From positions 124,001 to 188,000 of the forward strand of contig CAVSMC010000012.1 in assembly GCA_963728935.1 (NCBI GenBank): a stretch of DNA of 64,000 bases. Reading direction: 5' to 3'. Positions 46,155 to 54,186 of the stretch are shown here, one piece after another. The position numbers and the translations under genes were made by a program. Position 1 is the first letter of the stretch. Each line of letters begins with the position of its first letter. This DNA is from CAVSMC01 sp963728935. Its GTDB lineage: Bacteria; Pseudomonadota; Gammaproteobacteria; Burkholderiales; Casimicrobiaceae. The notes beneath the pieces are model-generated. The model worked only from the letters and a program-made list of their open reading frames with translations, ran no database searches and was not told where the DNA came from.

Positions 46155-46499
46155 ATGATCGCAGTGATATTCGAAGTCTGGCCGAACGACGGAAAGCTCG
46201 CGGAGTATCTCGACATCGCAGCGGCGCTCAAGCCGGTGCTGGAGCGGGTTGACGGATTCATTGCGATCGAGCGCTTTCAGAGCCTGACCGAGCCCGGCAA
46301 GTATTTGTCGCTTTCGTTATGGCGCGACGAGGCTGCGATCGCCGAGTGGCGCAACGTCGAGCAGCATCGCCTCGCGCAGGCGCGCGGACGCGGCGGCCTG
46401 TTTGCAGACTATCGGCTGCGAGTGGCAGCGGTGATGCGCGACTACGGAATGCAGGAGCGTCTCGATGCTCCGGCTGACAGCCGCGCGTTGCATCGCTGA
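46155..46499 (+). CDS. Antibiotic biosynthesis monooxygenase (ABM) domain protein
   Basis: A 114-residue dimeric alpha-beta barrel protein. MIAVIFEVWPNDGKLAEYLD, GFIAIERFQSLTEPGKYLSL and SLWRDEAAIAEWRNVEQH are the ABM pattern. Members are cofactor-free monooxygenases or heme-handling proteins; the substrate here is unknown. Start ATG 46155; homology begins at the first residue. Followed by a hairpin at 46586-46606. Confidence 0.82.
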   Translation: MIAVIFEVWPNDGKLAEYLDIAAALKPVLERVDGFIAIERFQSLTEPGKYLSLSLWRDEAAIAEWRNVEQHRLAQARGRGGLFADYRLRVAAVMRDYGMQERLDAPADSRALHR

Positions 46500-46799
46500 G
46501 TTTGGGTCGGGCAGCGTGGGCATGTCGCTAAGATAACGATGAAGTAGTCGAGATCCCACGCGACAACCCTGTTCGTCGACGAACGACGGCCCCGACGCGG
46601 GGCCGTTCGTTTCTTGTGCGGGTGCCGGCTCGCTCGGGCTGTGCGCGTCGAGACTATTGGACCGTGATCGAAGAGCGCCCGCAAACCGATCGACCGCTGG
46701 CGTGTCAAAGCGCGGGCTGCGGCCCTACGCCCCGACGGGTTGTCTCTGCGCTCGTGACGCGGTACAAATAACGGCAATGCGAAGCCGAGGGAGCATTCG
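46500..46799. other. Intergenic stretch before the first kelch cassette
   Basis: No gene supported. It contains the terminator-like hairpin at 46586-46606; the remainder is expected to hold the promoter of the cassette, but no clear -35/-10 pair was recognised. Confidence 0.6.
46586..46612 (+). terminator. Terminator-like hairpin
   Basis: Perfect stem ACGGCCCC / GGGGCCGT (46586-46593 and 46599-46606), 5-base loop, followed by TCGTTTCTT. The T-run is broken, so termination strength is uncertain. Confidence 0.6.
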
Positions 46800-47300
46800 A
46801 TGACCAGTCCGTTGCGTGTCGTGTTGTCGTCCGTCGCCGTCGCATGCGTGTGCACGGCGCTGCCGAGCGTCGGCGCGTCGGCCAGTCCGCTCGACGAGCA
46901 TCGCCGTTCGATGCGCGCGCCGTCGCAGGCCGCGTATGTGGTCACCGGCTCGATCGGGTTTGCGGGAAACGACGGCCGAGTCGTGTTGAACATTCCGTCC
47001 GCGCGCTTGATCAGCGCGGGCGTGCGCTCCGGCGACGAGGTCGCGATCAGCATAGGCGACGCCCAGCCGTGGAACGCATACGTCGAGTTTCGCGACGAGC
47101 TCGAGCGCAACGCCGCGTTCTATGCGCAGAACGACAAGGAGCTGCCCATCGAGCCGGGCATGACGCTGATCGTCAATCGAGACCAGCCTGGGGAGCAGCT
47201 GATGCTGGACGCTTCGGCCGGGGGTGGCGTCACGCCCCATGATGCCCTGCCGGGTCGGATCGTGTCGATCCGCGCGATGCGTCGCATCGACGCGAAGTAG
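46800..47300 (+). CDS. Small secreted protein of unknown function, cassette copy 1
   Basis: A 166-residue protein with a signal peptide (about 1-28, ending GASAS) and a mature part with PLDEHRRSMRAPSQAAYVV, IPSARLISAGVRSGDEVAIS and EPGMTLIVNRDQPGEQLML. I do not recognise a family. It is followed after 11 bases by a kelch-PKD gene, and the same pair recurs at 49208-52299, so the two products probably work together outside the cytoplasm. GGGAG lies just before the ATG. Confidence 0.75.
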   Translation: MTSPLRVVLSSVAVACVCTALPSVGASASPLDEHRRSMRAPSQAAYVVTGSIGFAGNDGRVVLNIPSARLISAGVRSGDEVAISIGDAQPWNAYVEFRDELERNAAFYAQNDKELPIEPGMTLIVNRDQPGEQLMLDASAGGGVTPHDALPGRIVSIRAMRRIDAK

Positions 47301-47311
47301 GAGCGGCAAGC

Positions 47312-48907
47312 ATGCATACGATCGAGCGTCTCTCCGGGCTCCTCGTTATTGTTGCGATCGCGTCTCAGCCGGCGACGGCGCTGGCCGGCAAGACGTGGAC
47401 GGCGACCTGGACCAATTCAAAGGTAACGAGCACTCCGGCTGGCGCGCCCGGTCCGCGCGGGTGGATCGACCTCATTTACGATCCGGTGGCGGGCAGGCCT
47501 GCGTTGTTCGGAGGCAGCGGCAACACGTACATGAACGACGTGTTGCAAATCGATTTCGCGGGCGGCCACTGGATTGAAATCGAGCCGCTGGTTCTCAATG
47601 TCACGAGTCCCTACGGCCCGCCCTGTCGACGCGACGAGCAAGCCGTCTCGTACGACAACTTCAACCGGCTCTACTGGTCGTTCGGCGGAAGCGGCTTCGG
47701 TTGCGCGTATCGCGCGAGTACGATCGGTGTGGGCTCGACGATCACGAAGATCGCAGATCCTTCGCTACCGTCAACGGAGGTCAACTTCTACCGCGACTGG
47801 ACTGTCGCCGTGCCCGGGCCGAACGCTCAATACGCCTATGTGTCGGCGTACGATCCGGTTGCCAAGACGCTGACGCTGACGACGCCGACGACGAACATCG
47901 CACCCGGCGGCCGATACAATTTGTCGGCGCAGCCCGGCGGCGGAACATGGTCGTACGACCCGGCGCGCAAGCATTGGAACAACTTCCAGGCGCCCTCGCT
48001 GGGCCACAAAGGCGCGAGGCCGCCGGCGCGCCTGAGTCCGGCGTTCGCGTATTCGACGCGCGACCACGCCGCGGTGCTGTTCGGAGGTTCGGCGCACAAC
48101 GACACCTGGGCACTCGATGCCGAGACGCAGTCGTGGGTGCAACTGCTTCCGGACGGCGCGGGGACATCACCGCCGCGCCGTTCCGAAATCAACAATTCGA
48201 TGGTCTACGACAGCGTCAACGATGTGTTCGTGCTGTTCGGCGGCCGCTGCGCGGATGCCGCGGGATGCAACGGCGCGAGTTACGGCGGTCCGCTCGGCGA
48301 CACGTGGATCTATCGGCTCTCGACGAACAGGTGGACTCGAATGATGCCCGCGAGCTCGCCGCCGCCGCGCAATCAGCATACGTTGTCCTTCGATTCCGGG
48401 CTCGGCGTGGTCGTGCTTTACGGCGGAACCGCGGGCGGTGCGCTGAACGATGTATGGGTCTATGAAGTCGCGCAGAACACTTGGACTCCGGTTTCTTCAT
48501 CGCCCGAGCCAGGTACGCGTTACCTGCATGCGATGATCTATGATCCGGCGATCGGCGAGCACGTCGTCTACGGCGGCAACAGCTCCAAGACGACCACCGC
48601 CGGCAGTTCGGTCTGGACGTTCGACCTGAGCGTCAGCGCGGTCAACTTGGCGCCTCTTGCCTCTTTCATGGCTCATCTCGCATCGCAAACGACGACGGCG
48701 AAATTCGCGTTCGACGCATCGGCAAGCAGAGACGCGGACGGATCGATCGTCGCGTACGCGTGGAAGTTCGGCGATGGAGCTACCGGCACCGGCGCGTCAG
48801 TCACCCACTTGTATACCGCGGCGGGAACTTTCAACGTCACGTTGACGGTTACCGACAACAAGGGCGCGACCGACAGCACTAGCACGAGTGTCGTCGTTCC
48901 GCGCTGA
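47312..48907 (+). CDS. Secreted kelch-repeat protein with one PKD domain, cassette copy 1
   Basis: A 531-residue exported protein: signal peptide about 1-26 (ending TALAG), a kelch-type beta-propeller about 40-430 with repeats such as PALFGGSGNTYMNDVLQID, DVFVLFGGRC, VVVLYGGTAGGALNDVWVYE and HVVYGGNSS, then one PKD domain (about 445-530; VAYAWKFGDGATGTG and VTLTVTDNKG). No catalytic domain or membrane anchor is seen, which suggests a binding or adhesive role in periplasm or outside. Its N-terminal 430 residues are about four-fifths identical, by eye, to the downstream copy. Confidence 0.87.
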   Translation: MHTIERLSGLLVIVAIASQPATALAGKTWTATWTNSKVTSTPAGAPGPRGWIDLIYDPVAGRPALFGGSGNTYMNDVLQIDFAGGHWIEIEPLVLNVTSPYGPPCRRDEQAVSYDNFNRLYWSFGGSGFGCAYRASTIGVGSTITKIADPSLPSTEVNFYRDWTVAVPGPNAQYAYVSAYDPVAKTLTLTTPTTNIAPGGRYNLSAQPGGGTWSYDPARKHWNNFQAPSLGHKGARPPARLSPAFAYSTRDHAAVLFGGSAHNDTWALDAETQSWVQLLPDGAGTSPPRRSEINNSMVYDSVNDVFVLFGGRCADAAGCNGASYGGPLGDTWIYRLSTNRWTRMMPASSPPPRNQHTLSFDSGLGVVVLYGGTAGGALNDVWVYEVAQNTWTPVSSSPEPGTRYLHAMIYDPAIGEHVVYGGNSSKTTTAGSSVWTFDLSVSAVNLAPLASFMAHLASQTTTAKFAFDASASRDADGSIVAYAWKFGDGATGTGASVTHLYTAAGTFNVTLTVTDNKGATDSTSTSVVVPR

Positions 48908-49207
48908 CGTTGCGCTCGGCGCCGAATCGCTCGCAGGCTGCCGGCAGCATCTCAGCCGTGAGCGCGATATTTGCGCAATGTCATCGGCTGAAGTCGGAAC
49001 CTGTCGACAAGTTTGACTAAGGTCAGCTTCCTCTCGACGCGTCGCGCTTAGGCTCGACCCTCGACATCGCCGGAAGAGCCGTGATCACACGGCCTTCCGC
49101 ACGGTCCACCCGGTAGGCATCCAAGCCGAGGCGCGGCGTCTTCGCGCGCGCGAGGGCTCGACCGCGCGGGACGCGCGAACCATGGCGATGCAAATGGGAG
49201 GATTCCG
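48908..49207. other. Intergenic stretch between the two kelch cassettes
   Basis: No gene supported. The last 25 bases (GATGCAAATGGGAGGATTCCG) resemble the leader before cassette copy 1 and include a GGGAGG ribosome-binding site. No clear terminator was seen after copy 1. Confidence 0.6.
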
Positions 49208-49705
49208 ATGAACAAGCGACTGTGGGTCGTATTGCCGGCCGTCGTTGGCGCGTGTGCATGCGCATGGTTGCCGAGCGTTGACGTGTTGGCCAATCCGCTC
49301 GACGAGCATCGCCGTTCGATGCGCACGCATTCGCAGCCCGCGTATGTGGTCGCGGGCTCGATCGCATACGCCGGCAATGACGGACGAATCGTGTTCAGCA
49401 TTCCCTCGGCGCGGCTGCTGAGCGCGGGTGTCCGCTCCGGCGATCAAGTGGTGATCACCATCGGCGAGGACCGGCCTTGGAGCGCCTTCGTTGCGTTTCG
49501 CGACGAGCTCGATCGCACCGCCGAGCTCTACCTGCAGCAAGGTACGCAGACCGATCCCGAGCCCGGCATGACTCTGGTCGTCAATCGCGATCAGCCGGGC
49601 GAGCGGGTCGTTCTCGACGCGTCCGCGGGCGGCGCGACGGTCGGCGACGCGACGTCGGGTCGGATGGTGTCGATCCAGGCCATCCGTCGGATCGCTGCAA
49701 AGTAG
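49208..49705 (+). CDS. Small secreted protein of unknown function, cassette copy 2
   Basis: A 165-residue paralogue of the protein at 46800-47300, with a signal peptide (about 1-30) and the same blocks: NPLDEHRRSMRTHSQPAYVV, IPSARLLSAGVRSGDQVVIT, EPGMTLVVNRDQPGERVVL. It differs mainly in the signal region and near the C-terminus. A strong GGGAGG precedes the ATG by six bases. The kelch-PKD partner follows after 11 bases. No known family recognised. Confidence 0.77.
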   Translation: MNKRLWVVLPAVVGACACAWLPSVDVLANPLDEHRRSMRTHSQPAYVVAGSIAYAGNDGRIVFSIPSARLLSAGVRSGDQVVITIGEDRPWSAFVAFRDELDRTAELYLQQGTQTDPEPGMTLVVNRDQPGERVVLDASAGGATVGDATSGRMVSIQAIRRIAAK

Positions 49706-49716
49706 GAGTGCCGACC

Positions 49717-52299
49717 ATGCGCGCGCTACATCGTCTCGCCGTATTCATCGTGCTCGTCGGCTTCGCGCATCACGCCGCGCCGGCAATGGCCGAAAAGGCA
49801 TGGTCCGCGACGTGGACCAATCGCAAGCTCGCACCTACGCCCGCGGGAGGACCCGGGCCGCGGGGCTGGATCGATTTGATCCACGATCCCGTCGCCGGGA
49901 AGCCGGCGCTGTTCGGTGGCAGCGGCAATACGTACATGAACGACGTACTGCAAATCGATTTCGCAAGCGGCCGTTGGCTGGAGATCGAGCCGCTGGTGCT
50001 CAATGTGACCAGTCCCTTGGGCCCGCCTTGTCAACGCGACGAGCAGGCTGTCGTGTACGACGACTTCAACCAGCTTTACTGGTCGTTCGGCGGAAGCGGC
50101 TCCGGATGCGCACAACGCCAAAGCACGATCGGCGCCGGCTCGACGATCACGAAGATCGTCGATCCGTCGTTACCGGCGACCGAAGTCGACTTCTATCGCG
50201 ACTGGGATGTGGCCGTGCCGGGACCGAATGCTCAGTATGCCTATGTCTCGGCATACGACCCGGCGACGAAGACGCTCACGCTGGCGACGCCGACGACGAA
50301 CGTCGCACCCGGCGGCAAGTACAACCTGACCTCGCAGCCGGGCGGCGGAACATGGTCGTACGACCCGGCACGCAGGCATTGGAACAACTTCCAGGCGCTC
50401 TCGCTGGGTTATGTCGGTGCGAAGCCGGCGGCGCGCTTGAGCCCGGCGTTTGCCTACTCGACACGCGACCACGCGGCGGTGATGTTCGGAAGCGCGGCCC
50501 GCAACGACACGTGGGCGCTCGATGCCGAAACGCAATCGTGGGTCCAGTTGCTCCCCGACGGCGCCGCGGGATCGCCGCCGCGGCGCAACGAGATCAACAA
50601 CTCGATGGTGTACGACAGCGTCAACGACGTCTTCGTGCTCTTCGGCGGTCGGTGCTCGAATGCTTCGGGGTGCAACGGCGTGGCCAATGGCGGAAAGCTT
50701 GCCGATACCTGGATCTATCGGGTGGCGACCAACGCATGGACCCGGATGCTGCCCGCGACGTCGCCACCGGCGCGCAATCAGCATACATTGTCGTTCGATC
50801 CGGTACACGGCGTGGTCGTGCTCTATGGCGGCTATGGAGTCTCCGCGCTGAACGACGTTTGGGTCTACGATGTTACGGACAACACATGGACGCCCGTCGC
50901 TTCGTCGCCAGCGCCGGGGCCACGTTACCTGCACGCGATGGTCTACGATCCGGTCATCGCGCAGCACGTCGTCTACGGCGGCAACGCGTCGAGTACGACG
51001 ACGGCAGGGACCTCGGTCGGGTCATTCGCTCTGACGGTCGATGCGGGCAACGTCCCGCCCCATGCTTCGTTCGTTGCGAACCCCGCATCGGGACCTCCGT
51101 CGACCGTGTTCGCATTCGACGGGTCCGCGAGCAGCGACTCCGACGGATCGATCGTCGCGTACGCATGGAGCTTCGGCGATGGAGAAAGCGGCAACGGCTC
51201 GTCGATCACGCATTCGTATGCCGCGGCGGGAACGTACAGCGTCACGTTGACGGTCACCGACGACAAGGGCGCGGCCGGCAGCGCAACCTCGAATGTCACT
51301 GTCGTCGCGGCGAACGTCGCGCCGATTGCGCGCATGACGGTCACTCCGGCGGGGCCCGACACGTTCGATTTCAACGCGACCGGAAGCAGCGATCCCGATG
51401 GGACCATCGTCTCCTATGCGTGGACGTTCGGTGATGCCGTCGCCGGCGCCGGGACGGACGTGATCCATACGTTTGCGGAGCCGGGAAGCTACATCGTCAC
51501 GCTGACCGTTACCGACGACAAGGGCGCAACCGGCAGCGCGAGCACCAACGTCGACGTCATAGCGCCGAACGTCGCGCCAACCGCACGCATCGGCATCACG
51601 TCCACCGCCTTCGATAGGTTCGATTTCAGCGGCGCTTCCAGCAGCGATTCCGATGGGTCGATCGTTGCCTATGCATGGGACTTCGGCGACGGCAGTGTCG
51701 AGAGCGGCCCGCTCGCGACTCATCGCTACGCCACGCCCGGTAACTACATCGTGACGCTCACGGTCACCGACGATCGCGGGGGAACGGGCTCGGCGAGCTC
51801 GGGCGTCGGCGTGATTGCGATCAACGTCGCTCCGACGGCACGCATCGCGACAACACCGACCGCGCCCGACACGATCGGGTTCGACGCCACTGGCAGCAGC
51901 GATCCTGAGAACGCGATCGCCTCGTATAGCTGGAACTTCGGCGACGGCACGACGGGGAGCGGCGTCATCGTATCGCACCGTTACGATGCGGCAGGTACGT
52001 ACACCGTCGAGCTCACCGTTGTCGATGCGGCAGGCTCGTCCGACGTCACGCGCGTGGAGGTTTCCGTTCCTGCGGTCCAGATCCTGTTGACCCGAACCGT
52101 CAGAGGGACCGTCACGTTGGGCGGCGCGGTCGCGTCGGTCACGGCGAATGGCGCTCCCGTGGCGTTCACCAGCCTGCCCGACGGAGCGTTCGAGTTCACG
52201 CTTTCGGCGCCGGCGCCTACGGTGGTCACGATCTCGATCAGCGCGTCGGTCACGGGGTTCGAGCCGGTGGTGACGACATTCGACGTCGCCGTGCCGTGA
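49717..52299 (+). CDS. Secreted kelch-repeat protein with four PKD domains, cassette copy 2
   Basis: An 860-residue exported protein: signal peptide about 1-25 (ending PAMA), kelch propeller about 35-430 nearly the same as copy 1, then four PKD domains in tandem (about 445-530, 531-615, 616-700, 701-785), each with a YAWxFGDG-type core and a VTLTVTDDKG-like end, and a last beta-rich region of about 75 residues (RGTVTLGGAVASVTANGAP). The PKD stalk would hold the propeller away from the surface. The frame is open upstream; ATG 49717 after GGAGTG starts the signal peptide. Confidence 0.87.
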   Translation: MRALHRLAVFIVLVGFAHHAAPAMAEKAWSATWTNRKLAPTPAGGPGPRGWIDLIHDPVAGKPALFGGSGNTYMNDVLQIDFASGRWLEIEPLVLNVTSPLGPPCQRDEQAVVYDDFNQLYWSFGGSGSGCAQRQSTIGAGSTITKIVDPSLPATEVDFYRDWDVAVPGPNAQYAYVSAYDPATKTLTLATPTTNVAPGGKYNLTSQPGGGTWSYDPARRHWNNFQALSLGYVGAKPAARLSPAFAYSTRDHAAVMFGSAARNDTWALDAETQSWVQLLPDGAAGSPPRRNEINNSMVYDSVNDVFVLFGGRCSNASGCNGVANGGKLADTWIYRVATNAWTRMLPATSPPARNQHTLSFDPVHGVVVLYGGYGVSALNDVWVYDVTDNTWTPVASSPAPGPRYLHAMVYDPVIAQHVVYGGNASSTTTAGTSVGSFALTVDAGNVPPHASFVANPASGPPSTVFAFDGSASSDSDGSIVAYAWSFGDGESGNGSSITHSYAAAGTYSVTLTVTDDKGAAGSATSNVTVVAANVAPIARMTVTPAGPDTFDFNATGSSDPDGTIVSYAWTFGDAVAGAGTDVIHTFAEPGSYIVTLTVTDDKGATGSASTNVDVIAPNVAPTARIGITSTAFDRFDFSGASSSDSDGSIVAYAWDFGDGSVESGPLATHRYATPGNYIVTLTVTDDRGGTGSASSGVGVIAINVAPTARIATTPTAPDTIGFDATGSSDPENAIASYSWNFGDGTTGSGVIVSHRYDAAGTYTVELTVVDAAGSSDVTRVEVSVPAVQILLTRTVRGTVTLGGAVASVTANGAPVAFTSLPDGAFEFTLSAPAPTVVTISISASVTGFEPVVTTFDVAVP

Positions 52300-52340
52300 C
52301 TCGACACGGCAAGCGCGATCGTCCTCGGTGGTAACACCGT

Positions 52341-52365
52341 CAACGGTCCCCGCGCGGGGCCGTTG
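52341..52365 (+). terminator. Terminator-like hairpin after cassette copy 2
   Basis: Stem CAACGG-T-CCCC / GGGG-C-CGTTG around a GCGC loop; one mismatched pair and no strong T-run. It may serve both convergent transcripts. Confidence 0.55.
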
Positions 52366-52420
52366 CGATTTCGCGGCGTCCGGAGCCGCCCGCGCGCAAT
52401 CATCCGTTGCGAGCCGCGAT

Positions 52421-53074
52421 TCAGAGCGCGCGTTTCATCCTCGCGTACTGGCGACACGCCAGCGCGATCTCGACAACGCCATAGACGCCGATCAGCCCGA
52501 AGATCAACGCGCGCGCGTAACCGATCTGCTCGTTCGGACTTATGGGCAGGCGGGGAACGGCGAACCAGACGCCGGCCACGATCGCGGCAACGGCGATCAC
52601 GCACCGAGCGGCAAGCCGCCTCCAGGCGTACGGACGCCCGATGCTGTCGAGCAGCCGCTCGACGTCCTGCGGCCACGATTCGTCGCGCATCGTCATCGCC
52701 TGTCGATCGGCGAGCGCGCGTAGGGTCTCGGGCAGCGCATCGCGCGCCGGAAGCGCTGCGCCGTTGATCAGCAGGGGGATGATGCGCTTCCCCGCCGTCA
52801 GCGCGCTTGCGATCTCGGTGCGCACGTAATCGGTCTCGGGTTGTCGCGACCTTTGGTTCAGATCCTGCAGCCACGTCGGACCGATGAAGACCAGCACGAC
52901 ATCGCAGGCGGCGAGTTCTCGTTGCAGAATCGCCTCGAACGACGCGCCAGCCGGAATGTCCGTCGCGTCGCGGAAGGTTATGCGGCTGCCGAGCCTCTGT
53001 TCGATCGAATCGGCGAGCCGGCCGGCCTGGCCGCCTGTGTCGCTGCGTCGATAGCTGAGAAATATCGTCGGCAT
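52421..53074 (-). CDS. TIR-domain protein with C-terminal membrane helices
   Basis: A 217-residue protein. Residues 1-145 form a TIR domain of the bacterial TIR_2 type: IFLSYRRSDTGGQAGRLADS, ITFRDATDIPAGASF, DVVLVFIGPTWL, and YVRTEIASAL with the conserved glutamate E87 at the position of the NAD-hydrolase residue. Two membrane helices follow (about 153-173 and 188-208). TIR domains of this type either signal by binding or cleave NAD+ in anti-phage defence and toxin action. A proline-rich lipoprotein gene ends 36 bases before it on the same strand, so the two are likely an operon. Confidence 0.87.
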   Translation of the reverse strand: MPTIFLSYRRSDTGGQAGRLADSIEQRLGSRITFRDATDIPAGASFEAILQRELAACDVVLVFIGPTWLQDLNQRSRQPETDYVRTEIASALTAGKRIIPLLINGAALPARDALPETLRALADRQAMTMRDESWPQDVERLLDSIGRPYAWRRLAARCVIAVAAIVAGVWFAVPRLPISPNEQIGYARALIFGLIGVYGVVEIALACRQYARMKRAL

Positions 53075-53110
53075 CGCGAGCGCACTAGCGGGACGGCGTC
53101 ATCGCTCGAA

Positions 53111-54061
53111 TCAGTGACTCAAAGCATCCCAAAGGCGCGCCCTCTGAAGATGCGCCGAAGCGGACGCTTTGCTCGGCGCGACGAGCGTCGCCGGGCGCTT
53201 GGCGACTTTGGAAAACTCGTAGACCAGCGCGGTGGTTCCGTATCGCGGTCCGTACTTCATCGATCCCACGTCCGGCGGCAACTGGGTGAGTCCGCTGCGC
53301 ATCCAGCCTTGCGCTTCCTTGCGGCTGATCCGTTCTTCGGCCTGATTGAAGGGAACATCCGTGATGACGAAGACGAAGACGCGATAGTGGCCGGCGGGCG
53401 CTTTTCCGAGCGCGAACAGGAACTCGACGAACGTCATGTCCGCGAGCGAAGGAAGCTGCGTTCCGAATCGAGGGTCCTTAAGGTTGCCGTTCAAGTCGAT
53501 TCTCTCGATTGGCGTCACCAGCGCGAATCCGCTCGGAACCGCGAGGTATCGCCACGTCTCGTACTGCGCAGCCGAAAGGGCTGCCTCGATACGATCGGCC
53601 ACCTGCGACAGCGTCGTCTGATCGCCGGCCGTGACCCACCGGTTGTTGATTCGATACTCGGCCGATGCGCGCGGCGGCGGCCACGGGAAAGAAGGAAGCG
53701 CGGCAACCTGTATGCGCTCCTGTTCATGCTTTGGCTCCGGCGTCAGCTTCGGCGTCGGCGTCAGCGTCGGCGCCAGCTTCGGGATCGGTTTCGGCGCCGC
53801 CGGCGCCGCCGGCGCTACTTCCGTGACCGCGGCAGGCGATGGTGGCGCAACGTTCGAGATCCCTGCCGTTTTGGAGGGTGTCGAGTAGTCCGGCGGCGGC
53901 GCGCCGCTGCCCGCCGCTTCGGGGGGCGCGGGCTTTGCCGGCGCCGGCGCCCCGGCGCTCTGGGGGGCGGAAGGTCGGGAACATCCTTGAATCACCGAAA
54001 AGACGGCAAGCGCGACAACGGAAGCAATCAGCAGCGAGCGCGGCGTCCATTCGGCGAGCAT
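53111..54061 (-). CDS. Proline-rich lipoprotein of unknown function
   Basis: A protein of about 316 residues. A membrane or signal segment (LLIASVVALAVFSVIQGCS) ends at a lipobox-like cysteine near residue 27, then a long proline- and alanine-rich spacer (about 30-130), then a folded domain (about 135-300) with WRYLAVPSGFALVTPIERID and GHYRVFVFVITDVPF. I do not recognise the folded domain. ATG 54061 is chosen because AGGAGG lies six bases before it. The TIR gene follows directly, so this could be its envelope-side sensor or partner. Confidence 0.72.
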   Translation of the reverse strand: MLAEWTPRSLLIASVVALAVFSVIQGCSRPSAPQSAGAPAPAKPAPPEAAGSGAPPPDYSTPSKTAGISNVAPPSPAAVTEVAPAAPAAPKPIPKLAPTLTPTPKLTPEPKHEQERIQVAALPSFPWPPPRASAEYRINNRWVTAGDQTTLSQVADRIEAALSAAQYETWRYLAVPSGFALVTPIERIDLNGNLKDPRFGTQLPSLADMTFVEFLFALGKAPAGHYRVFVFVITDVPFNQAEERISRKEAQGWMRSGLTQLPPDVGSMKYGPRYGTTALVYEFSKVAKRPATLVAPSKASASAHLQRARLWDALSH

Positions 54062-54186
54062 GAGCATCCTCCTGCTCTCGAAATAGCGCCACTGTGCTGT
54101 ACACCGGCATCGTTGACAAGACGCCGCGGTTGCCGCGAGACGCCGCGCAGCCATCAACGGCGCGTTCGGCGTGCGCGATCGCTCGG

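Noticed and set aside
48657..52080. PKD repeats as a CRISPR-like or microsatellite repeat
   Set aside because: The periodicity of about 255 bases is coding and matches complete protein domains.
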